Positions 33,452 to 42,100 of a DNA stretch of 45,364 nucleotides are shown one piece after another. The DNA lies in contig NZ_LDSL01000145.1 of NCBI RefSeq assembly GCF_001476815.1, positions 1 to 45,364 of the forward strand, read 5' to 3'. The notes below the pieces were generated by a model, which saw only the letters and a list, made by a program, of their open reading frames with translations, made no database searches and was not told the DNA's origin. Numbering within the stretch: the stretch's first letter is position 1; every line of letters starts with the position of its first letter. This DNA is from Pseudacidovorax intermedius (lineage in GTDB: Bacteria > Pseudomonadota > Gammaproteobacteria > Burkholderiales > Burkholderiaceae_C). The position numbers and the translations under genes are program-made.

Positions 33452-34414
33452 TCAATCCTCGAAGAAGGCGACGGGCCGGCCCGGTGCGGCCATGCGGCGC
33501 CAGAGCACCTGGCCGGCCATCGGCTGCCGGGCCAGTTCCGCGGCCGGGCGGCCCTTGCGGGCGGTGGTCACGAACAGGGTGCACAGGTCGTCGCCGCCGA
33601 AGCAGGGCATGGTGGGGCAGCGCGCCGGCACGGGCAAACGTTCGAGCGTGCGGCCCTCGGCGTCCAGCGCCTGCAGCTGGCCGCCCTCGAACATCGCCAC
33701 CCAGTAGCGGCCGTCGCGGTCCAGGGTGGCACCGTCGGGCCGGCCGTCGTAGGGCACGCCGGATTCCGGCGTCCAGCCTGCGGGCTTGGGGTCGAACTGC
33801 CGGAAGAGGCGTTCGCCCGTCAGGGCGTGGGGCGGGTCCGTCCAGTCGTAGGCCCGCACGGCATGGGCCGCGGTGTCGGCCCAGTACACGCAGCCGCGCT
33901 CAGGCACCAGCACCAGCCCGTTGGCCGTGATGGCCTCGCCGGCCATCTTCTGCACCCGCGCCGGGCCGCCGCCGCGCGCGTCGATGCAGTACAGGGCGGC
34001 GATCGGCCGGTCCTTGGGTTCCTGCAGGGTGCCGGCCCATAAACGGCCCTGCGGGTCGCACTTGCCGTCGTTGAAGCGCATGGTGGCGGTGTCGTGGTCG
34101 AAGGCGGCGATGCACTGCAGCGCACCGCCCCATTCACGGGCGCGGTAGATGCCGTCGCGCAGCGCGATCACCAGGCCGCCGCGGCGCGCGGGCGCCATGC
34201 AGCCGGGCTCCTGCGGCAGGGCCCAGCGCTCGACCACCGCCTGCCCGCCGGCGATGTCGCCACGCGTGCGCAGGGCCTGGCGGCCCGGAATGTCCAGCCA
34301 GTAGAGCGCGCGCTCGTGCGGATGCCAGAAGGGGGATTCGCCCAGGGCGCAGTCGCTGCCGGGCAGGGCGGTCCAGCCGGCGGTGTCGGAAGGGTTGGGG
34401 GTCGGGTCAGCCAT
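33452..34414 (-). CDS. SMP-30/gluconolactonase/LRE family protein
   Basis: A 320-residue six-bladed beta-propeller of the SMP-30 family, metal-dependent lactonases that open sugar-acid lactones. Candidate metal ligands are E26 (ALGESPFWH), the asparagine in AITANGLVLV and the aspartate in GATLDRDGRYWVA. FNDGKCDPQGRLWAGT is a classic family block. The ATG at 34414 starts the conserved domain; the open frame upstream runs into the amt terminator and is ignored. It is first in a run with glcE, DUF1275 and glcF (29 bp to glcE), an association that may simply reflect sugar-acid and glycolate metabolism sharing an operon. Confidence 0.9.
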   Translation of the reverse strand: MADPTPNPSDTAGWTALPGSDCALGESPFWHPHERALYWLDIPGRQALRTRGDIAGGQAVVERWALPQEPGCMAPARRGGLVIALRDGIYRAREWGGALQCIAAFDHDTATMRFNDGKCDPQGRLWAGTLQEPKDRPIAALYCIDARGGGPARVQKMAGEAITANGLVLVPERGCVYWADTAAHAVRAYDWTDPPHALTGERLFRQFDPKPAGWTPESGVPYDGRPDGATLDRDGRYWVAMFEGGQLQALDAEGRTLERLPVPARCPTMPCFGGDDLCTLFVTTARKGRPAAELARQPMAGQVLWRRMAAPGRPVAFFED

Positions 34415-34496
34415 CCGCCCATTATTGGCGGCGAGCGCGGGCCGAGCGATCTGCGTCGACGAGGGCTGGCCGCTGCGCCGGGCCTTTGCGACAGGC

Positions 34497-34534
34497 AAAA
34501 AAATGGCCCGCTCGTGCCGAAGCACTTGCGGGCC
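34497..34534 (-). terminator. Intrinsic terminator of the torF-glnK-amt operon
   Basis: On the minus strand GGCCCGC...GCGGGCC encloses an inner GTGC-TTCG-GCAC hairpin with a UUCG tetraloop. It is followed at once by AT and then Ts (complement of A at 34497-34503), a textbook Rho-independent terminator. It lies about 104 bp beyond the amt stop and insulates the SMP-30/glc genes. Confidence 0.9.
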
Positions 34535-34592
34535 GAACATCCAAAGGAGACTCTCGCTAAAACATTCGAATCGGTTGTCGGGACATCCGTCC

Positions 34593-34630
34593 CCGGACCG
34601 CGGCGCCTGGCGAGAGGGCGCCGCGTCCGG
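34593..34630 (-). promoter_or_regulatory. Long hairpin in the amt 3' untranslated region
   Basis: CCGGAC-C-GCGGCGCC pairs with GGCGCCGC-GTCCGG: a 14-bp stem with one bulged base and a 9-base loop, starting 8 bp after the amt stop. It has no T-tract and precedes the true terminator, so mRNA stabilisation or processing is more likely than termination. Confidence 0.55.
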
Positions 34631-34637
34631 TGGGCGA

Positions 34638-36161
34638 TCAGCGGTTGTACGCCGTCTCGCCGTGGGAGGTGATGTCGAGGCCTTCGCGCTCTTCCTCTTC
34701 CGTCACGCGCAGGCCCACCGTCAGGTCGGCGATCTTGTAGGCGATGAACGAGACCACGGCGGACCAAACGATGGTCAGCAGCACGCCCTTGAGCTGGATC
34801 CAGACCTGGGCGCCGATGCCGTTGGAGCCGACGGTGGCCGTGACCCAGTCGGTGACCAGGCCGGGGCCGCCCAGCGCCTGGGTGTTGAACACGCCGGTCA
34901 GCAGGGCACCCACGATGCCGCCCACGCCGTGCACGCCGAACACGTCCAGCGAGTCGTCCGCGCCCAGCAGGCGCTTCAGGCCGCTCACGCCCCACAGGCA
35001 GGCGAAGCCGGCGATGAAGCCGACGACGATGGCGCCCATCAGGCCCACGTTGCCGGCGGCCGGCGTGATGGCGACCAGGCCGGCGACGGCACCGGAGGCG
35101 GCGCCCAGCATCGAGGCCTTGCCCTTGTGCAGTGCTTCACCCAGCGACCAGGCCAGCACGGCAGCAGCGGTGGCCGAGAAGGTGTTGATGAAGGCGAGCA
35201 CGGCGCTGTTGCCGGCTTCCAGGGCCGAACCGGCGTTGAAGCCGAACCAGCCCACCCACAGCAGCGAGGCACCGACCATGGTCAGGGTCAGCGAGTGCGG
35301 CGTGAAGGCTTCCTTGCCGAAGCCGATGCGCTTGCCGATCACGTAGGCACCGACCAGGCCGGCGACCGCGGCGTTGATGTGCACCACGGTGCCGCCGGCG
35401 AAGTCCAGCGCGCCCCATTGCCAGATCAGGCCAGCCTTTGCGTTGGTGGCGTCCACCACGTCGGCGGCGGTGTAGGCGTCCGGACCCATCCAGAACCAGA
35501 CCATGTGGGCCAGCGGCGTGTAGCTGAAGGTGAACCAGATCACCATGAACACCAGCACCCCGGAGAACTTGGCACGCTCGGCGAAGGCACCCACGATCAG
35601 GCAGCAGGTGATGCCGGCGAAGGTGGCCTGGAAGGCGGCGAACAGCAGCTCGGGGATGTAGACGCCCTTGCTGAAGGTCGCACCGGGCGCGAAGGCGCCG
35701 GTGGCCGGATCGAAGATGCCCTTCATGAACAGCCGGTCGAAGCCGCCGATGAAGGCATTGCCCTCGGTGAACGCCAGGCTGTAGCCGTAGATGCACCAGA
35801 GCACGACGATCAGCGAGAAGGTGACGAACACCTGCATCAGCACGCTGAGCATGTTCTTGCTGCGCACCAGGCCGCCGTAGAACAGGGCCAGGCCGGGGAT
35901 GGTCATCAGGATCACGAGCAGCGTGGACACGAGCATCCAGGCCACGTCGCCCTTGTCGATCTTGGGCGCGGGGGCGGCAGCGGCGGCGTCGGCCGGGGCG
36001 GCCGCAGGTGCGGCGGCTGCGGGTGCGGCCGTGGCGGCAGCGGCGGCCGGTGCCGAGGCGGCGGGCGCCTCGGTGGTGGCGGCCGGCGCCTGCGCGAAGC
36101 TGGACACGCCAGCCGTGAGGACGCTCAGGCCGAGCGCCAGGGAGACGAGGAACTTCTTCAT
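34638..36161 (-). CDS. amtB: Ammonium transporter Amt
   Basis: A 507-residue Amt/Rh channel for ammonium uptake across the inner membrane. A signal peptide (ALGLSVLTAGVSSFA) is followed by about 45 Ala/Pro-rich residues, then the membrane domain from VAWMLVSTLLVILMTIPGLA. The twin-histidine pore is seen as GGTVVHINAA and FGVHGVGG, and FYGGLVRSKNML and the GAFAERAKFSG loop are family signatures. The cleavable leader is known for AmtB, while the long Ala/Pro spacer is typical of betaproteobacteria. Start ATG at 36161 (MKKFLVSLAL). It is last in torF-glnK-amt, 34 bp after glnK, whose PII product blocks the channel when nitrogen is plentiful. Confidence 0.96.
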   Translation of the reverse strand: MKKFLVSLALGLSVLTAGVSSFAQAPAATTEAPAASAPAAAAATAAPAAAAPAAAPADAAAAAPAPKIDKGDVAWMLVSTLLVILMTIPGLALFYGGLVRSKNMLSVLMQVFVTFSLIVVLWCIYGYSLAFTEGNAFIGGFDRLFMKGIFDPATGAFAPGATFSKGVYIPELLFAAFQATFAGITCCLIVGAFAERAKFSGVLVFMVIWFTFSYTPLAHMVWFWMGPDAYTAADVVDATNAKAGLIWQWGALDFAGGTVVHINAAVAGLVGAYVIGKRIGFGKEAFTPHSLTLTMVGASLLWVGWFGFNAGSALEAGNSAVLAFINTFSATAAAVLAWSLGEALHKGKASMLGAASGAVAGLVAITPAAGNVGLMGAIVVGFIAGFACLWGVSGLKRLLGADDSLDVFGVHGVGGIVGALLTGVFNTQALGGPGLVTDWVTATVGSNGIGAQVWIQLKGVLLTIVWSAVVSFIAYKIADLTVGLRVTEEEEREGLDITSHGETAYNR

Positions 36162-36195
36162 CTTGGTCTTTCTTGTGCCTTCTTCTGCTGTGTGT

Positions 36196-36606
<411 letters not shown>

Positions 36607-37455
36607 TCAGAAGGTCTTGGTCAGCGTGGCGATGAAGCGGGCCTTGTTGGGCGACTCGCTGTAGGTCAGCGTGCCCGTGGGCAGCACCACCTGGCCGGTG
36701 GTGGCCTGGTAGGCGTCCTTCTTGTTGGCGCCGACCACGGCGCCGGTCAGGCTCAGGCCGCCGCCGAAGTCGTAGGTGGCGCCGACGTTGTAGTCCACGT
36801 AGCTCTTGTAGGGCGTGTTGCGGCGGATGTCGCTGGACAGCGCGGTGTAGCCGACGGCGGCCTTCAGCGTGACCTTCGGGAAGATTTCCTTGCTGTACGC
36901 GATGTTCAGGTAGCCGGTGCCGCGGCCCTTCCAGCCGGTGGTGCGGTTGCTGGCGAAGCCGAAGTAGTCCTTGGAGACGGTGCTGGAGTACTTGACGGTG
37001 AAGGCGCCGATGGCCTCGTCGCTCCAGGTGGCGGCACCGTACAGCTCGGTGGTGTTGCCGTTGCGGTTGCCGGGGTAGATGTAGGTCAGGACACCGAAGT
37101 CGAGGTCGAAGACGCCGGCCTTGAACTTGTAGCCGCCGTAGATGTCGCTCTCGATGGAATTGCCGGGGAGCCAGTTGACGCTGGAGTTCCAGTTGCCGAC
37201 GTAGAAGCCGCTTTCGTGGGCGTAGTCGAAGCCGCCCTGGACGGCGGGCTTGGCGGCGTTGGTCTTGTAGAAGCCGTTGTTGCCCAGCGCGTCCTGGTCC
37301 TGGCCGCGGAACTTGTAGTTGCTGGTCAGGGAGATGTTGGCCGTGATGGGCGAGGGCTCCGGCGCGGCCGGAGCGGTCTGCGCACTGGCGCCGGCGGCAG
37401 CGGCCAGGCACAGAGCCATCGTTGCCATCTTGATCGTGGCCGAGCGGATCTTCAT
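36607..37455 (-). CDS. TorF family putative porin
   Basis: A 282-residue predicted outer-membrane beta-barrel of the TorF family (a Gcw_chp-type repeat protein). A signal peptide (MALCLAAAAGASA) precedes a mature region of alternating amphipathic strands: ITANISLTSNYKFRGQDQD is the family's defining first strand, with NWNSSVNWLPG and ESDIYGGYKF next and the terminal phenylalanine in LTKTF typical of barrels recognised by BamA. GAGGAG lies seven bases before the ATG. Sharing an operon and sigma-54 promoter with glnK-amt suggests it opens the outer membrane to a nitrogen compound when nitrogen is scarce (inference). Confidence 0.9.
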   Translation of the reverse strand: MKIRSATIKMATMALCLAAAAGASAQTAPAAPEPSPITANISLTSNYKFRGQDQDALGNNGFYKTNAAKPAVQGGFDYAHESGFYVGNWNSSVNWLPGNSIESDIYGGYKFKAGVFDLDFGVLTYIYPGNRNGNTTELYGAATWSDEAIGAFTVKYSSTVSKDYFGFASNRTTGWKGRGTGYLNIAYSKEIFPKVTLKAAVGYTALSSDIRRNTPYKSYVDYNVGATYDFGGGLSLTGAVVGANKKDAYQATTGQVVLPTGTLTYSESPNKARFIATLTKTF

Positions 37456-37499
37456 CAGGAAACTCCTCGCGAGTGGGTATTTGTTGGAGACACCTTCAA

Positions 37500-37515
37500 A
37501 GCAGGGAGCGTGCCA
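37500..37515 (-). promoter_or_regulatory. Sigma-54 (RpoN) -24/-12 promoter of torF-glnK-amt
   Basis: Read on the minus strand the element is TGGCACGCTCCCTGCT. It has GG and GC exactly 10 bases apart and matches TGGCACG-N4-TTGCW at all but one core base. Transcription would start near 37489, leaving a leader of about 35 bases before the torF ATG. The genes served are classic NtrC targets, which supports the call. No clear pair of NtrC sites is seen upstream. Confidence 0.8.
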
Positions 37516-37589
37516 AACGCCAGCCGTGTCCTACGCGACGGGCGCCGAGCCAGCCGCCGCACAATGGTTCCCGGGCGTCCACTGCCACG

Positions 37590-37606
37590 CCATGTTCAAC
37601 ACATGG
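37590..37606. promoter_or_regulatory. 17-bp palindrome between torF and comM
   Basis: CCATGT-TCAAC-ACATGG is a perfect 6-bp dyad with a 5-bp spacer, about 75-90 bp upstream of the sigma-54 element on the torF side and 42 bp before the comM start. It could be an activator or repressor site; it does not match the NtrC consensus. Confidence 0.35.
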
Positions 37607-37647
37607 AACACCGCGGCGGAGCGCACCATTTCAGGGAGAAATCAAAA

Positions 37648-39186
37648 ATGAGCCTTTCTTTGGTGCAGACACGCGCCTTGGTGGCGCTTGAATCCGCGCC
37701 AGTCACCGTTGAGGTGCATTTGGCCAACGGTTTGCCCAGCTTTACGCTGGTCGGGCTGGCGGACGTGGAGGTCAAGGAGGCCCGCGAACGCGTGCGCTCG
37801 GCGATCCAGAACTGCGGCCTCGCCTTTCCGCACGACCGGCGCATCACCGTCAACCTGGCCCCGGCCGACCTGCCCAAGGACTCGGGGCGCTTCGACTTGC
37901 CGATCGCGCTGGGCATCCTGGCCGCCAGCGGCCAGATCGACGGCGCGCGGCTGGCGGGCCACGAGTTCGCCGGCGAGCTGTCGCTGTCGGGCGACCTGCG
38001 TCCGGTGCGCGGCGCGCTGGCCACGGCGCTGGCGGCCGAGGGGCCGTCGCCGCGCCCCGTCCTGGTGCTGCCGCTGGACAGCGCCCGCGAGGCGGCGCTG
38101 GTGCCCGGCGCCACCGTGTATGGCGCGGCGCACCTGCTGGACGTGGTGCGGCCCTTCCTGCCGCCCGACACCCTGGCCCAGGTGGAGGACGGCCCCGGCT
38201 GGGTGCGCATGGCGCCGCCCGACCTGGCGGCGGCGGTGCCCGGCGGGCCCGACCTGGCCGACGTGAAGGGCCAGGCCGCCGCCCGCCGCGCGCTGGAGAT
38301 CGCCGCCGCCGGCGGCCACAGCCTGCTGATGGTGGGCCCGCCCGGTGCCGGCAAGTCTATGCTGGCGCAGCGGCTGGCCGGCCTGCTGCCGCCGATGGAC
38401 GTGCAGGCGGCGCTGGAGAGCGCCGCCATCGCCAGCCTGGCCGGCCGCTTCGACCCGCAGCGCTTCATGCAGCGGGTGGTGGCCAGCCCGCACCACACGG
38501 CGAGTGCCGTGGCGCTGGTGGGCGGCGGATCGCCGCCGCGGCCGGGCGAGATCTCGCTGGCGCACCACGGGGTGCTGTTCCTGGACGAGCTGCCGGAATT
38601 TCCGCGCGCCGCCCTGGAGGCGCTGCGCGAGCCGCTGGAGACCGGCACCATTTCCATCGTGCGGGCCGCGCGGCGGGCGCAGTTCCCGGCGCGCTTCCAG
38701 CTGGTGGCGGCCATGAACCCCTGCCCCTGCGGCCACCTCGGCGCGCAGCGCATGGCCTGCCGCTGCTCGCCCGACCAGGTGGCGCGCTACCAGGCACGCA
38801 TCAGCGGCCCGCTGCTGGACCGCATCGACCTGCACGTGGACGTGCAGGCCATCGACCCGCGCGAGCTGCTGGGCGCGCCGCCCGGCGAATCGAGCGCCGT
38901 GGTGCGCGAGCGCGTGGCCGCGGCCAGGGCCGTGGCCCTGGACCGGCAGGGCAGCGCCAACCAGGCCCTGGCCGGCCAGGCGCTGGACACCCACGCCCGG
39001 GCCGATGCCGCCGCCCTCGCCTTCCTGCAGAAGGCCGCCACCCGCCTGGGCTGGAGCGCCCGCGCCACGCACCGCGCGCTGCGGGTGGCGCGCACCATCG
39101 CCGATCTGGCCGGCGCGCAGGACGTCGGCGCCACGCACGTGGCGGAAGCGATGCAGTACCGGCGCGCGCTCAACGCGGCGCCGTGA
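37648..39186 (+). CDS. comM: YifB/ComM family Mg chelatase-like AAA ATPase
   Basis: A 512-residue AAA+ helicase (ComM/YifB) that extends branch migration during integration of incoming single-stranded DNA in natural transformation. It has an N-terminal Lon-like (ChlI) domain (SLSLVQTRALVALESAPVTV, VNLAPADLPKDSGRFDLPI), Walker A GPPGAGKS at about 230-237, Walker B VLFLDELPEF, the cysteine cluster MNPCPCGHLG...CRCSP, and a C-terminal Mg-chelatase domain (GWSARATHRALRVARTIADL). GGGAG precedes the ATG. It is divergent from torF-glnK-amt, and its stop overlaps the end of nicB by 17 bp in convergent orientation. Confidence 0.95.
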   Translation: MSLSLVQTRALVALESAPVTVEVHLANGLPSFTLVGLADVEVKEARERVRSAIQNCGLAFPHDRRITVNLAPADLPKDSGRFDLPIALGILAASGQIDGARLAGHEFAGELSLSGDLRPVRGALATALAAEGPSPRPVLVLPLDSAREAALVPGATVYGAAHLLDVVRPFLPPDTLAQVEDGPGWVRMAPPDLAAAVPGGPDLADVKGQAAARRALEIAAAGGHSLLMVGPPGAGKSMLAQRLAGLLPPMDVQAALESAAIASLAGRFDPQRFMQRVVASPHHTASAVALVGGGSPPRPGEISLAHHGVLFLDELPEFPRAALEALREPLETGTISIVRAARRAQFPARFQLVAAMNPCPCGHLGAQRMACRCSPDQVARYQARISGPLLDRIDLHVDVQAIDPRELLGAPPGESSAVVRERVAAARAVALDRQGSANQALAGQALDTHARADAAALAFLQKAATRLGWSARATHRALRVARTIADLAGAQDVGATHVAEAMQYRRALNAAP

Positions 39187-42100
39187 CGGCGGCCGGCGTG
39201 CTCGCCGGTGCCCCCTGCGCCGCCGGCGCACCGTGTCCCGGCGCGGCGCGCACCCGCGCCACCTGGGCGGGCAGGTCGGCCCAGGCCGGCGCCTGCGGCG
39301 CGAAGCGGGCGCGCATGTAGCCGGCCAGCTCGGCGATCTGCGCGTCGTCCAGCGCCTCGCGGAAGGCGGGCATGAAGCCGACGTCCCGCGTGGGTGGGGT
39401 GCGCACGCCATCGAGGATCGTGCGGATCAGGTTGTCCGGCCGCGTGCTGGTGAGCTGGCTGTTCAGCGCCAGCGGCACGTTCGCGCCCAGCAGCGTGGGC
39501 CCGTCGCCGTCGTGGTGGCAGGCGGCGCAGGCGGACTCGAACATGCGCTGCGCCGCGCCCAGCAAGGCGCCCTGCCCGGCGGCGGCGCGCTGGACGGCCT
39601 GAGTGGCCAGTGCCTGCGGGTCGGCCGCGGGCGGCGGGTTGAAGCTGGCGAGGTAGGTGGCCATGGCGCGCACGTCCGCATCGGGCAGCTGCTGCAGGCC
39701 GTGCACCACCTCCGCCATGGGCCCGCCGGCGATGCCGTGCCGCGGCGAATGGCCGTGGCGCAGGTAGGCGTAGAGGCTGCCCTCGTCCCAGGGCACGGCG
39801 TTGGTGGTGCGGGCGGTGAGGGCCGGCGCCTCCCAGCCATCGATCATGGCGCCGGCCAGGAAGTCAGTGCCGGCTTTCTCGGCGCCCAAGGCGTTGCGCG
39901 GGCTGTGGCAGGCGGCGCAGTGGCCCAGGCCGTTGACCAGGTAGGCGCCGCGGTTCCATTCGGCGCTCTGGCCGGCGACGGGCTGGTAGGGCGTGGGATC
40001 GTGGAACAGGCCGTTCCAGCCGGCCATGAGCGGGCGCAGGTTGAAGGGGAAGCGCAGGTCGTTGGGCGGCATGACGGCCGGGCCGCCGTCCTCGCGTGCA
40101 CCGGCCTGCACGGGCGGCAGGGACATGAAGTAGGCGTAGAGCGCCTGCAGGTCGTCGTCGCTGGTCTTGGCGAAGGCGGTGTACGGGAAGGCCGGGTACA
40201 GGTGCCGCCCGTCGCGGGAGATGCCCTCGCGCATCGCGCGCTGGAAGGCGGTGAAGGACCAGCGGCCCAGGCCGGTCTCGGCATCGGGCGTGAGGTTGGT
40301 CGTGTGGATCGTGCCGAAGGGGGTGTGCATGGCCCGGCCACCGGCATTGGGCAGGCCGCCGTCGGCCGTATGGCAGACGGCGCAGTCGCCGGCCGCGGCG
40401 AGCTGGCGGCCACGCTCGATGGTCTGGGCGCTGTAGGCAGGTGCGCTGAAGCTGACCGGCGCGATGGCGGGGCGCCAGCCGAGCAGGCCGGCGATGGTGC
40501 CGAGGCCGCCGACGAGCAGGCCGGCGATCAGAGCCGGCCAACCCTTGCGGCGCGGTGCGAGGGTCTGGCTCCTTCCCCCGCTGGGGGAAGGTTGGGATGG
40601 GGGCTGCGGCGCTTGATCAGGCGACGGCGTGGTGAACTGGCCCCCACCCCCGCCCTCCCCCAGCGGGGGAGGGAGTGAAGACAGGGCCGCCAGCACCTTC
40701 TCCGGCGTGAACGGCGGCTCGCGCAGGCGCACGCCCGTTGCATCGAAGATGGCATTGGCGATGGCCGCCGTGCCCGGCACCGAGGCCGACTCGCCGGCGC
40801 CCAGCGGCGACTCGCCAGGGCGCGGCATCTGCAGCACTTCGATGACCGGCACCTCGCGGAAGTGCAGGATCGGGTAGCTGCCCCATTCGCGCGTGGCGAC
40901 CACGCCCGCTGGCGGCATGCCGGGCAGCGGGGCCTTCACCGGGACCGGCGCCTTGCCGACATCGACCGGCTGCGGGGCAGGCGCGAAGCGCACCTCCTCC
41001 TTCAGCGCCCGGCTGGTGGTCTGGATGACGTTGCCGTGCACCTGATGCGCGACGCCGGCCGGGTTGACCGTCAGGCCCGCATCGTGGCCGACGACCACGC
41101 GGCGCACGTGCACCTCGCCGGTCCGGCGGTTGACTTCGACATCGGCCACCCAGGCGGCCCAGGCCGCACCGAAGCCGGGCCACTTGCTGTGGATGTAGCG
41201 GGCGTAGGCGAACCCTTGGCCGAAAACGATATCGCCCCCACGCTCCCCCACTTCGTGTGGTTCGCTGCCCCCCGAGGGGGCCGCGTTCCGCCTTGGGAGC
41301 GGCCCGGCGGCGGAACGGATGTCGCCCCCCGGCCCCACCCGCGACTGCGGCGGCCGCGAGGGATGGTCGCCATGCGCATCCTCCTGCGGCCCGGTGCGCC
41401 AGCGCCAGCCGGCCTTCTGCGCCGTGGCCTCGATCAGCTCGCGCGCCCGCTCGTCCGGCAGGTGGCGCAGGCGGAACTGCACCGGGTCCACGCCGGCGGC
41501 GGTGGCCAGTTCGTCGATGAAGCTCTCGTGCGCGAAGGAATTGGGCAGGGCCGACACGCCGCGCAGCCACGAGGCGCGCACGATGGGCGCCATGTCGTGC
41601 ACCTGCACCCGCAGGTGGTCGTAGGCATAGGGCGGGCGCGCGGTGCGGTCGCCCATCTCGTAGGCCTGGGCCAGCGGCTCGACGGTGCGCGTGAGCAGCA
41701 GGGCCAGCGTGGGCGCGCCGTTGCTCGGGTAGCTCGTCTGGAAGTCGTAGGCGGCGATGCCGCCGTCGGGCGACAGCGCGCCGGCCACGTCCATCAGTTG
41801 CGCGGTGCCCTTGGGCTCCCACAGGTGCTCCTGCTCGCGGCTGAGCTGCACGCGCACCGGCGCGTCGACGGCGCGGGCCAGCAGCGCGGCATCGGCCGCC
41901 ACGTCGTCGGCGCCGTTGCGGCCGTAGCAGCCGGCGGCTTCCAGGCGGACGACGTCGACGTCGACGTCCTGCAGCGCCAGCAGGCGGGCCAGGTCGGCGC
42001 GCAGCACGTGCGGGTTCTGCGTGCCGGCCCAGCAGCGCAGGCGCACGCGGCCGTTTCGGGCGGTGGCCTGCGCTGCATCGGCGGCACCATCGCGGCCGTC

